Positions 1 through 11,700 of a stretch of DNA of 64,000 nucleotides are shown in pieces. This DNA comes from Panonychus citri (taxonomy: Eukaryota; Arthropoda; Arachnida; Trombidiformes; Tetranychidae). The stretch covers positions 1 to 64,000 of the forward strand of contig NW_026515411.1 in the NCBI RefSeq assembly GCF_014898815.1, in the 5' to 3' direction. The position numbers were made by a program, and so were the translations under genes. The notes beneath the pieces are model-generated. The model saw only the letters and a program-made list of their open reading frames with translations, ran no database searches and was not told the origin of the DNA. Position 1 is the stretch's first letter. Each line of letters starts with the position of its first letter.

Positions 1-3000
1 TATGAAATCGATTTTAAATTATTATGGTTGTCTTTTGCTTTTACAATTCGACTATCGTAAATACTAAGACAATGTTCCAATGCTTTTTTCCCAAGATTTT
101 CCCGATCGATATCACGAAAATATCCTTCGCAACTCAATTCTGAGCTCAAAAGTATTGCGATTCGCAATAATTGTTCAGCATCACCCAAATTCTTATAGAT
201 ATTAATCAATAACTGAGTTGATCGAAGCATGTGAGTAAAGAAACTTCCTGACCTCTCAATAATATTGTTTGATATCTTCACGATTCCATGGAATGTAGAA
301 TAATATTCATTAAAGGGGAAAAGTCCTGAAATTGTAAAAAAATTTACTGTATCAGTTGAACTTTCTTCATCTAGTATGGAGCTTGGGGAACGAGCTGGCA
401 GTTCAAATGACTCGGTGAGTATCTTGCGAGCGAATCGAGGATCGTTAGATAGAAAATGATGATAAGCCATTCGATAGAGTGACTTGTAATGACTGCAACT
501 TTGAGTACATTGTAAGTTTCTATGCATCGCCTCCAGACACATTTGTACAATTTCCATAAATAATTGTCTACTTTTAATTTCCATCGAAACCAAATCGGGT
601 TTAACCTCTTCGGCGCCTTCAATGACCTCATTTTCGATCTCTAGTTCGTCGCTGGGCACAAACCCACCAAAGATTTTGCCCTTTTTCGCACGAGATAAAA
701 ACACCAGCATTTGTGATAATACTCTTGCTGGCAGAGTTTTATGTCTATAAATATACTTGAGGACACAAGCGTGAATCCGATAGTGAATTTCAATTCCAAA
801 ACGACTGCGAGAATGTTCAATTGAGGTCATATGAAACTTAAATAATTCATAATATCGAAGTGCTTGTAAGATGTTACTTCTTTCAGCGATTTTTCCTAAG
901 AAATAATAATTCATCCAAATTGTATCACAATCGCCAGAATTAATGGCCGATTCAAAGCAATCTCGAGCTCGATCCAAGAATCGCTTTCGTTGTTTTTTCA
1001 TTTCTTCTTTTTGTGAATTCTCCAAAGCAGGTCCAAATTTCATGACTCGAGAAATATAACTCGAAATATAATAAGCGAACTTTCCATATTCGAACCATAC
1101 CTTGATTCGCTCTTTTCAGCCGAACCGCTTCATTGAAACATCGTAACACTTTTTCTCCCAAGAGCAAAACTTCATCAGTAGATGAGTAGAAAACTCGACC
1201 ATTCTGTTTGAAAGAAATTCGAGATTGATTATAATGAATAGAAAATCGGACATTTTTAATGGATGAAAAATTTGACATGTAAAATATTTACGAAACTAAA
1301 CTTTAATTTGATTACTTACAGAGCAAAAATATTCATCACTGAACTTTATTAGTACGAGAGCACAGCCAACCCATGAATTAAATCGATCGCGATTTAAGGT
1401 TAAATCACGAATGTAAAATTCTATGGCTTTACTATTGATTAGATAGATAACATTAGAGATCATATTAAACTTGCAAATGGTTAATTGATTTACAGATAAA
1501 TAAATTTAAATGAATTTACTTACTTGAGATCATTGTTTTTGAAGTAATAATCAGCTAAGTAATAGTAAATATCTTGAGTAATATGATGTTTGGGAATATT
1601 TGTTGAAGGCTCAATTTGTTTTCCATGATCAATGAATTCATTCAACAAATGAACATAATTTTCGGGGTTCAAATTATCGGAATCATTGTTAGAACAGATC
1701 GAAAAACTTCTCAGTATTTGAATCGATCGAATCACCTCTTTCACTGTCAAAATTGGGTATTTTTCTTGGAGTATAATGACTGTAAATCAGGCCAATGTTT
1801 TCCCAACGTAGACTAACCCCCGCTCCTTGATGAGCTGACAGGAAGCTACATTCTAATTGTTTGTAAAAACAACCAAGACAGTTTTGGATTAATTTCTCTC
1901 TCTTGTAATTTGATTGATGGATCAAGTAGTCGAGTGATAGAGATAAAAACTCTCCATTGGAATCACAACAAGCTTCTTTATTCCCAAGATATTCATGGAC
2001 CGAGTTGATCAAATCAACAACTTTTTCTTCACCCGTATTACCAAGTCGCATCTCGTTTATGAATGTTTGTAGAATACAAGTCCAGGCCATTGCATTGTAA
2101 TCTTCGGTCCCTAATTTTAGCAATTTGATTGCTAATTCTCGATCAATAGATGATCCATCACCATTCTTTAGATAATATAGTAATCGGTTTAGCAATCGAT
2201 CAGTTAATTGTTTACTTTTAGCAATAATTTCGATCCCTCGTTTCCATTGTTGTGATGATTGGATGGCTTGATAGAGATACTCTTCTTCTTGTTCAGAGAG
2301 TTCAGATTTAGATGCCAATAGTTCAACAATTTCCTCGTGTCGATGTTGATCTAATAATGTGTCCAAATTATTTTCGTTCATCTTGTTTATCATTGATCTA
2401 ACAGAAAATGAGGTGTAAACAGTTTGATTTGCTGCTTGAACTGATTTCAGTTTAGATTTGTAAACATTTCATTTGCCATTAGAAGATAATCAACTTTGGA
2501 TTCTTTGATTCCTCGTAGAGTCAAAAGACGAATGAAAAATTTATCATAATCGTTGGTATCGAATAAATCTCGGAAATATGGAATCGATTCAGTTAGAAAT
2601 ATTGCTTCGGATTTATCGAACTGAACTTCATTAGCAATCAAGATCAATTCAACATCAATATCTTCAACAGAGCACGTTAAAGGTGTCGGTAACGGATACC
2701 ATGTTCGATAAATTCTGTAAAGCTCCATGAAATTAGAAGGTAATTTGATTGCAGTAGAGCCGTTTGCTATTTCACAGAAAAGATCAGTGATGAGATGATA
2801 GATTTTGTTCCTTCTGACACTTCTGGTATTTGTTTCGAGGAAACGGGTTAAAATTAAATGTTCCACTTGAGCTTCGTTTTGTGTTTGTACCTGTAACTCG
2901 TTTTCTTGAACTTCTCTAGGAGTTAAAATACTTTCAGGGAACATTGAGAATATCTTTTCGTACAGATTGTCTATTGTTGCGTCTGTTGGCGGTGCATTTC

Positions 3001-4981
3001 GTGTCGACCTTCTTTTTGTTTGATTAGGACTCAATCCTTGGCTCTTTCGTTTATTGTTATGCTTTTCTTTAGAAGAGAATGGCAAGTTACTCATAGGCGC
3101 ATTGGAACGAGGATTGCCAGTGATTTTCAACGTTATTAACGAATTTAAATTGAGTGTTTGTTTCACCATTTCACTATGGACGTTCATTAAAGCTGAAATA
3201 AGGGATTTTAACGACGAAAGTGTTTCTGAATTGAGGTTTAACTCCAAAGATTTTGAAACATTTGCTTGTTTTTCGTCACTTTCCTTTCTTCGTCCAGAGA
3301 GTTGTTTTAAACTCTCGAGTTTGTCCAAAATTTTCCTCTTTCTTTCCAAATCTTTCTCAGGAGTCCAACTCTCTAGATATTTCAGATTGGCAGGTAATTC
3401 GGATTCTATAGATGGTGAACGATCTAAGATCTCTGATATTAAAACACGAGCTTTAAAGTAATCGGAGTCTTTGTTGCCTTTTATTGCGAGCTTGAGGCAA
3501 TTACTATAATCATCTAGCACGAAATAAATGCCCATTAAGGTGTCCAGAACAATCCAATTGGTTGGACTAATTCTATGAGCTTCTTCAAAACATGTTCGGG
3601 CAATTGATAAAGAAGAAAACTGATCAAGAGCTCGTTTACCAGTTTCAAGCCATAAAGTAACATCACTACCAAGGGAAGAGGCGTCGAGAAAATAATTCAG
3701 ATATTTTTTGGAAAGTTTTTGCTCGTTTTGAAGATTGACCAATTTCTTTTTAATATTGTTGATGAGACTGTGCGCTTTACAGTAACAAGACTCAAGTTTA
3801 CAGATATTTCTATGCAAAAGCTGTTCTTTGATTAAGCCGTAGGTTAATTCAATTAAATTATCAGGAAAGAATGGACCATGATTAAGCTCCCAGTTCCTTG
3901 GACCAGATACCAATTCACGAAAAGCCTCTTCAGATTCTTTAGCCCAATTTACACCCGATTTGGTTAATTCAGGAATAACATACGATTGAACGATTTCCTT
4001 AACCCACAACTTCAATTTCGAGTCCGCGAGTTTATAGTTGAGCTTATCCGACTTGATGAGATTCATTATTCCAAATTTATCACTGCGACTCAATAAATTA
4101 AAAAATTGTTTAACTTTGTCCACTTCCGCTCGTAAAGAATCAATTTTGACAGTGTTAGCACTTAAGTAACTTTCTAATTTACTTCTCATGTGACCGAGCC
4201 CTTTATTAAATTCGGCCTTTTCGTTTTCTATCTCGATCGTATACTCTTTTAGTTTTCTGTTCAATAGATCCAATCGCTTTTGTACATCAGCACAATAAAT
4301 TTGAAGATTGTGAGCAATATTTCTGTTGGCATTGGGATCGTCGTTGTTGTTTTTATCAATTGGCACGATATTTTTGGATTTTTTGTTCTTTTTGCACGCA
4401 CCACAGAATAACTCATTAGTTGTCTTGTCTACAAATCGAGCGATACATTTCCTACATTTGGAACATGGTTGTTCATCAGTGTCCGAATTGAGAATCACAG
4501 CACAACATCTTTTTGATGGTAAAATTGTTCGATGAAAACTAAGTAAATGAATTTCACAAAATCATTATCTCCGCACGAACAACGGTAAATGGCTTGACGG
4601 TTGCAAACGGATCATCACATCTCTTCCTGTCAACGGCTTTGAGATAATCAGTTTCGACGAGTTCAGATTTACACAAGACACACGAGCGATTTTCTTGTTT
4701 ACAATGATGGCAAAATGTCTTTAAACATTTGTGAACATAAAAAACGTCACTTTGATCGTGACCACAGTCCAACTTTGCGATTGATTGATTACTTGTAACC
4801 TGGTGTGGATAAAGATTATAATAAATTGATAAGTAAATAAAATATCTTCCGGTCAATCGTTTAATCACGACAACAGTTGACAAAGTTGAATTTTGAACAT
4901 TAATTGAGTTAAGAATTCATCAATTGACCAAAGGATACTAAAAATGGCAACAAATGAAGAGTCAATACTTACGTCAGGCAT
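1..4981 (-). pseudogene. TRIM-CABIN1 family copy A (frameshifted, cut by window edge)
   Basis: Four-exon member of the amplified family. Exon 1 is 4973-4981 (Met-Pro-Asp, then GTAAGT); exon 2 is 1524-4799; exon 3 is 1320-1431; exon 4 is 1203 down to the window edge, still open at base 1. Exon 2 carries the RING-like cluster with the complete terminal CVLC pair, a B-box-like cluster, CxxCxxC, a coiled coil, the TPR block FEEAHRISPTNWIVLDTLMG and the KRKSQ...KRR basic stretch. Compared with copies B and G it has 1-nt losses near 4605 and 4566 (B-box), near 2456 and 1700, and a 2-nt loss near 1105-1115 in exon 4. A TATA-like TTATAAAAAG lies at about 5093-5102, roughly 115 bp upstream of the ATG. 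If the lesions are real it is a pseudogene; if they are assembly errors it is an expressed copy. Confidence 0.75.
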
Positions 4982-5640
4982 AATTTAAGGTAAAGATGAT
5001 CCAAGAAGTAGAATGGAAAACACTGAATAGATTGAAGAACAATTATCAGAGGCGATTTCTTTAACTCCCATTAGCTAAAGGGATTAGCTCACTTTTTATA
5101 AGAGATTATCCCTTTTTAGTTATGTATAAAATGCTTTAAATCACTGAAGATTAATTACCAAAATTGTAACCCCAAAAATCACTTCGAAACTTTAGCAATA
5201 ATTGGACAACACTAAAACTGAATTAACTTGTAATTGCTGAGGCATTAATTGTTTATACACTTGTTAAAGTTGTAGAATTAAAAATTAAACATGCAATTGA
5301 TACTCTAATTTATCCATATCCATAGATCTTGCTAATTAATCACATCCCTTTGAAATAAGTAAACAATGGGTGGAAACAATTAACTTGTTAAACACTTTGA
5401 CCAATTTTAAGAATCCAAAAGGAAAATAATGGAAACACTTTGAGAATCTTTCGAATTGAAAGTCGATCCTTTACTTTTTCTTTGTTGACTTAATCTTTAA
5501 GAACAAAAATATTCCAGTTCGCAGACAAAATCAACAAGTATATCAAAATTGTTAGAGAATTTGTTACGAGATATTCTCACCATGAAATCAAATTTTGCTC
5601 CGACAATTAAACTCGTAAATTCTAAAAATGTTCCAATGCT
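4937..5640. repeat. Duplicated promoter and spacer block of copy A
   Basis: 4937-5262 (first exon, TATA-like box and upstream flank of copy A) is nearly identical to 22344-22672, and 5263-5640 is nearly identical to 23547-23920. In the second location the two halves are separated by an 870-bp inverted insertion. The part from about 5361 also belongs to a ~270-bp element found upstream of several other family members. No gene is seen here apart from the 9-nt exon. Confidence 0.8.
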
Positions 5641-5765
5641 TTTTGCCCGATGTATCCCAATGATTATCCTTTCTACTTAATTTGATCAACTCAAAAGTAA
5701 TGCAATTTGTGAACAATTATTCAGTTCAAAATTCTTGTTAATGTTAATTAAATTCATGTGATGAT
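5625..5765 (-). pseudogene. Decayed exon 4 relic of the CABIN1-like family
   Basis: The stretch resembles the distal part of exon 4 (compare 80-210 and 8900-9010), for example the fragment around 'caatgctttttgcccgat'. Many substitutions and deletions leave no open frame. It is an older footprint of the same family than the neighbouring copies. Confidence 0.55.
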
Positions 5766-5769
5766 TCAT

Positions 5770-6960
5770 TTCTCTAATTGTTTCGGTTAAAATTAAAATC
5801 GACTGTACAAAAAAATTAAGTTTAATTGTGACTTCAGTTCAAATTCAGATATCGATATAGAATCTTATTCGATACCAAGTTCGATAGTATTGGACAAGTT
5901 TTTTTCGAAAGAAATTCAATCAAAATTTGATTATCAAATCGTTCTTGTAGACAACAGTTAATTGTTTAAATAATCAATTGAAAAAAAAGAAATTTAGTTA
6001 ATTAGGTTGATTAAGAAAGACATTGTTAAATCTAATGAAAGATTCAATTTCCATGTTAATTTGTTAATTGTTTCTCTTTGAGTTTCAAATTGAAACCAAA
6101 GAAAAACCTGATATATTTATAATTGGCATTAGATCACAATTAACTTTCACTAAATACATTTATTATTAATTAGTTTAAATAATTAATTAACTTCGTTCTC
6201 CCGATCATTTTTAATTCATTTGTCTTTTTTTTCAATAGTTTTCTAGCCTCACAACTGACGATTAACTAAATTGTTTAATTTAACTTTTCTTTTTGATTTT
6301 CTCTTGGTGATTCTCAAGGAGTAGAATTAATTTTCTGATTAATTGCTTGGGATGGAATCAATGAGAAAATTAAAAGCGACAAGGATTAAACATATGATTA
6401 ATTAACAAGAAGAAAAAAAAACAAATCAAAATCCATAACAATCTTTGTTGATTAGTAAAATTTACTCAAAATCGTTTATAATTAAAGTTCAATCAAGATT
6501 AATTATGAAATTCCATCATTTACTCCAAATAATTGGGGGTATTTTAATTAACCAATATCTCGAAATGATCTTTAATTGTTTCGATTAAAATTGCAATGGA
6601 ATAGAATTTAATTCAGATTGTTTATATCGAATCTTATTCGATACCAAGTTCGATAGTATCGAAGAATTTTTTTAAAAAGAAATTTAATCAAATCGTTCTT
6701 GTTGTTGTTCAGTTTACTTTCTTTCAGCGCTTTGATTGTGACAGTTAATTAATTCTTTTAATTGATGAAATTAATTAATTGTAATTTTTATCGATTATTA
6801 GGTAAGTAAAGAGTAGATTGTCTATTTGTTTGTTTTTTATTCCAAATGTTTAATATGTTTTCTCCTTTCTTTTTGAATTGTTGTTACTCTTTTTGTTTTT
6901 TCCTGTTAACCAAATGGTGGTGATGATGACACATGAAAGGCTTAATTGTGAACTAATTGA
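5770..6960. other. AT-rich spacer upstream of dCMP deaminase
   Basis: No open frame longer than noise is seen. It contains two copies of a double palindrome (about 5850-5896 and 6627-6664): attcgata-type arms around a 3-nt loop, directly followed by ttcgata-g-tatcgaa. The 3' part (about 6170-6960) was copied in inverted orientation to 22676-23546. A plus-strand AGGTAAGTAAAG at about 6799 is a good splice-donor match and could belong to an untranslated first exon of the downstream gene; no acceptor could be fixed. Confidence 0.4.
6627..6664. repeat. Double palindrome (two adjacent hairpins)
   Basis: Arms tatcgaat/attcgata enclose 3 nt and are followed by the perfect ttcgata-g-tatcgaa. A diverged copy lies at about 5850-5896, and an inverted copy is inside the insertion near 23010-23050. 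Perfect short palindromes in an upstream region could bind a dimeric factor, or could mark the end of a small mobile element. Neither is shown by the sequence alone. Confidence 0.5.
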
Positions 6961-6969
6961 CCAATTAAA

Positions 6970-7552
6970 ATGAATGACGAAAGTTCAACCAAACGAGCTG
7001 ATTATCTAGACTGGGATGAGTATTTTATGGCCACCGCTCATTTGGCCTCATTGAGGAGTAAAGATCCCGTCACTCAGGTTGGAACTTGTATTGTGAACAC
7101 AGAAAAGAAAATAGTTGGAATCGGTTACAATGGAATGCCGACCGGATGTAATGACGATCTCATGCCTTGGACCAAAAATGGAGACACACCTTTAGACAAT
7201 AAGCATCTTTACGTTTGTCACGCTGAGATGAATGCGATCGCCAATCGTAATTCAGCCGATGTCAAGAACTGTAGTCTCTACACTACTCTTTTCCATGCAA
7301 CGAATGTGCCAAATTAATTATCCAATCAGGAATTCGTGAAGTGATTTATTGCAATATTAAAAGCCCTGAAAAACTCAAAACAAAGCATCGAAAAGGATGT
7401 TAGATATGGTTAATATAATTCAACGTAAATTTAATCCAAAACGAAATGAAATCATCATCGATTTTACTGGAAAAAGTGATCCTTTCTTTTCTGTGATAAC
7501 CATTAATCAAATCAAATCGCCACAATCAATTATCAGAGCGTTTTCCATTTGA
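6970..7552 (+). pseudogene. DCTD: dCMP deaminase, broken by two 1-nt deletions
   Basis: Deoxycytidylate deaminase converts dCMP to dUMP for dTTP synthesis, with a catalytic zinc. The frame from ATG 6970 shows the family N-terminus (LDWDEYFMATAHLASLRSKDP), the GYNGMP loop and the zinc/catalytic HAEMNAI motif. At about 7303-7306 one C is missing, so the PCNEC zinc motif falls into the next frame. A second 1-nt loss near 7386 (an A run) shifts again before the KRMLDM...EIIIDF C-terminus, which ends at TGA 7550-7552. Between the two shifts the frame stays open, and spacing to vertebrate DCTD is conserved. It is the only plus-strand gene among the family copies. Both lesions lie in homopolymers and no missense at active-site residues is seen, so a sequencing error is a serious alternative to pseudogenisation. 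Confidence 0.85.
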
Positions 7553-7960
7553 ATTAATCCAAAAATTAAAAAAGAACCAGTAATCATTTTCATCGGAACA
7601 AATTCTTAATAAAATATCAGTCTACTTGAAGTTCAGACTAAATTCAATTTATAATTAACCTGCTAACGAATTGGGATACATGAATTAGAATTGTATATTC
7701 TTATTGCTTTTGCTCTAAATTGTACTTCAAGTGTAACAGTTAATTCCAATCATGGCGATATCAGATGAACGTCAACATCAAATAATCTTTAATTGTGAGG
7801 TTGATCGATCATTTTAGAGACAAACTTTATGATCAATTAAAATTTAAATTCTAATTTTTTTACTTCTTTTACGTTTAATGTTTGTTAATACTTGAAGAAC
7901 ATGTAATTGATTAAACAAGAATATTAAAATTTTTAGCAAACGAAAAACAAATTGATTCAA
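7553..7960. other. Spacer, nothing recognised
   Basis: AT-rich sequence downstream of the dCMP deaminase. I see no open frame, RNA gene or repeat with a clear partner elsewhere in the window. Confidence 0.35.
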
Positions 7961-7964
7961 ATTA

Positions 7965-8370
7965 TTTCTTTCAGTTACTTCCAATTCCGTGGCCCCGAAA
8001 TCAACTCACGAAAAGCTCTTTCAGATTCGTTAATCCAATTTATACCCGATTTGGTCGATTCAGGAATAACGAACGATTCAATGATTTCCTTAACCCACAA
8101 CTTCAATTTCGAGCCCGCAAGTTTATTGTTCGTATTGTTGTTGTTGTTGTTAATTAATAATTAAAATGTGCCAAAAAATAATGAAAGGGCCAAAGATCAA
8201 TTATTATTATTAATACCAACATTGAAATGCAAAACAAACTTTTTTACACACGAGTGATTTTCTTGTTTACACTTTTCACAAAGTCCTCAAAAATTTACGA
8301 CCATTAAATACGTTACGTTGATTGTGACCAAAGTCCAGCTTGTTGGTTGATTGATTACTTATTCCTCGTA
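7965..8370 (-). pseudogene. Relic of family exon 2 (two fragments)
   Basis: 7975-8130 matches the helical linker after the coiled coil (reverse-strand LADSKLKLWVKEI...SGPRNW region). 8240-8370 matches the RING-like start of exon 2, including its splice-acceptor region. The sequence between them is lost, and a short (gtt)n run at about 8134-8150 sits at the junction. It is a heavily deleted family copy lying downstream of copy B (minus strand). Confidence 0.65.
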
Positions 8371-8715
8371 AATAAAGAGGCTCAAATGCTTGAATTGAGT
8401 GTCAAGGGATAACAATAGTAAGATCAAAAAAGTAAAGTTTCCATGAAGATACAAGGAATCAACTGTATTTAGAGAAAGTGTCACAATAAATGCCCAAAAT
8501 TAACATTCAAAAGATTAATTACAATTAAAAACGAATAAACTTGAATCAGCCCTCTAATTGAAGGTTGATCTGTTCACTTAATTGTTATAAACGAGTATTA
8601 ATGAAAAAAGGATTAGTAGTATCGTTTAAATTGTAACATTTTATTTTCGTTCAGAATCGGAAAAGATTTTCGTGAATTTAAGAAACTTTGTTAGGAGAGA
8701 TATTCGTCATTAAAG
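8371..8715. other. Spacer between relic and copy B
   Basis: AT-rich, with no coding frame. The last ~80 bp (from about 8630) resemble the 3' flank of copy E (24295-24376), as expected for 3' untranslated sequence shared by these two close paralogues. Confidence 0.4.
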
Positions 8716-11700
8716 TTAGTGATTAATAAATTGTAATACATTCAGCAAATTTCTATGTTTTTCGAGGAATTGTTTAGTAGATTGTTCATAGATAGGATAT
8801 TTCATTAATTCGTTACATATTCCCCTTAATTCAGCTGCAATTCTCTCTAAATTGTTTCGATTCCCTGTCGCCTCTACAATTTTACTCTCATAAATACTAA
8901 AACAATGTTCCAATGCTTTTTTCCCAAGATTTTCCCGATCGGTTTCAGGAAGATATTCTTTGTTACTGCACACTGATGAGTCCAAAAATATTGCGATGTT
9001 CAATAATTGTTTAGTACCACCTGAAGTTATCGAATCACGTAACTTTATCACATCAATCAATAAATTTGTCAATCGACGAATGTGAGTACAGAAACTTCCT
9101 GGTCTATCGATAAAATTGTTCGATGTCTTCTGGATTCCACGGAATATAAAATAATCACATTTAGTTGGATCGAAAAAATCTCTAATCGATGAAAAATTTG
9201 CTGATGCATTTCCCTCAGTTCCAGAAGCAGTGGAACTTTCTGGACGAGTTGTCGATTGAAATGATTTGGTGAGTATCTCTAGAGCGAATAGAGGATCTTT
9301 AAGAAAATGATGCGCAATTCGATAAAGGGATTTGCAATGGTTAGGATAACGTCGTAAGATTCTAGACATTTGACCCACACACATTTTTCGAATCTTTTCA
9401 TACAATAGTTGTGCTTCACTTTCCAGCACCACATTCTCGGCATCTTCAGCGGTTTCTTCACTTTCTGGTAAAGAACCAAAGAAAGTACTTTCTTCAGCAC
9501 CAGTTAAAAACACCAGAATTTGTGATAATATTTGCGTTGATAGATTTTCATGTTCGAGGATATGCTTAAGGACACAAGCGTGAATCCGATAGTTAATTTC
9601 GATCCCAAAACGATGAATTAAAATGATTGAATTGACATTATCAATTCCAGCAGTCGCTTCACTTGAGAAAGGATGAGACATCGATAATTTGTAATAGCGA
9701 AGTGCCTGTAAGATGTTACTTCTTTCAGCGATTTTTCCTAGAAAATAATAAGTAAAATAGATTTCATCGGAAGCGGGTAAGTTGTTGTTAGTGCCACGTT
9801 CGAAGCAAACTTTAGCTTTCTCTAGAAATCGCTTTCGTTTTTCTTTCATTTTTTCTTTTTGCGAATTCTCCAAGACTGGTCCAAATTTTATGACTCGAGA
9901 AATATAACTCGCTATATTGTAAGCGAATTTTCCATATTCGAACGATACCTTCGATTCGCTCTCTTTCAGCCGAGTCGCTTCATTGAAACAACGAAATGCT
10001 TTTTTCCCCAGAAGTAACACTTGGTGAGTAGATGAGTAGAAAACTCGACCATTCTGTTAGTGAATTGAAATATGAGATTACAGCTTTAACAAAATGAGTG
10101 GTTTTAATACTTACAGTCGAAGAATATTGATCAATTTGACTTGTTATTGCGAGAGCACAACCAGCCCATGAATCAAATCGGTTCCGATTCAAAATTAGAT
10201 CAAGAATATAAAATTGGACGGCTTTTCTATGAATTAGATGAATATTATTAGAAACGTTTAAATTTGCTAGCTATTAAATGAATTAACTTACTTAAACTCT
10301 TTGTTTTTCAAGTAATAATCAGCTAAATAATAGTAAAGATCTTGAGTAACATGATTTTTTGGAATAATTGATGGAGGCTCAATTGATTTTCCATGATCGA
10401 TAAATTCTTTGAAAGAATTGGAAAATCTTTCAGGATTTAAATTTTCAGGGACCAAGGGAAGCAAATTGCGTAACAACTCCTCAACATTTGCACTAATCGA
10501 TTTACTTGTTTCACTATCAAAAGTTGGTAAAGTTTTAGGAATGAAGTGATTGTAAATAGTACGAATGTCCTTCCAATGTAGACTAACCCCCGCTCCTTGA
10601 TGAGCTGACAGGAAGCTACATTTTAATTGTTTGTAAAAACAACCAAGGCAGCTAAGAATTAGTTTCTCTTTGTTTCTGCTATATTGACAAATTAGATAAT
10701 CAAGTGCCAGAGATAAAAACTCTCCATTGGAATCACAACAAGATTCTTTATTCCCAAGATAATCATGAACCAAGTTAATCAAATCGGCAATTTTTTTTCC
10801 GTCCGTGTTACCAAGTCGCATCTCGATTATAAATGTTTGTAGAATACAAATCCAGGCCATTACATTGTAGTTTCTTGTTCCCAACTTTAACAACTTGATC
10901 GCTAATTCACGATCAATAGATGTTCCATCACTATTCTTTAGACAGGATAGTAGTAGCTTTAGCAGTCGATCAGTTAATTGTTCAGTTCGAGCGATCATTT
11001 CGATCCCTCGTTTCCATCGTTTTGATGATTGAATAGCTTGACAAAGATACTCTTCTTCTTGTTCAGAAAATTCAGATTTAGATGCCAATAGCTCAACAGT
11101 TTCCTCGAGTTTATGTTGGTCCAATAAAGTGTCCAAATTATTCTCATTCATTTTGTTAATAATTGATCTAACGGAAAATGAGGTGTAAACGGTTTGATTT
11201 GCTGCTTGAACTGATTTGAGGTTAGACTTTTCGAAAACTTGATTAGCCTTTAGAAGATAATCAACTTTGGACTCTTTGATTCCTCGTAGAATCAGAAGAC
11301 GGACGAAAAAATTATCATAATCGTTGGTATCGAATAAATCTCGTAGATATGGTATTGATTCAGTTAGAAATATTGCTTCGGATTGATTGAATTGAACTTC
11401 ATTAGCTTTTAAAATCAATTTTGTTTTGTTAACACTTATATTCTCAATAGAGCATGTTAAAGGTGTCGGTAACTTATTCCATTTTCGATAAATTCTGTAC
11501 AGATCCATGAAATTAGAAGGTAATTTGATCGCAGTGGTTTCGTTTGCTATTTCATAGAGAAGATCAGTGATGAGTCGATAGATTTGTTTTCCTTTTGAGT
11601 CAAATGGTATTTGCTTCGAGCGGTAACGAGTTAAAATTAAATGTTCCACTTGAGCTTCGTTCTGTGTTTGTGCCTCTAGCTCGTCTTCTTGCACTATTTC

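Noticed and set aside
3054..3461. Plus-strand open frames inside family exon 2 (also near 11595, 19840, 20906, 27262, 28389, 51778, 57627)
   Set aside because: They are antisense mirrors of the conserved minus-strand exon; the same frames recur in each paralogue because the template is conserved, and none has its own homology or promoter.
6172..6960. Reading the copied dCMP-deaminase upstream region as a MITE
   Set aside because: I could not see terminal inverted repeats or a target-site duplication at the inserted copy, and the copy includes coding sequence, so repair-type duplication fits better.
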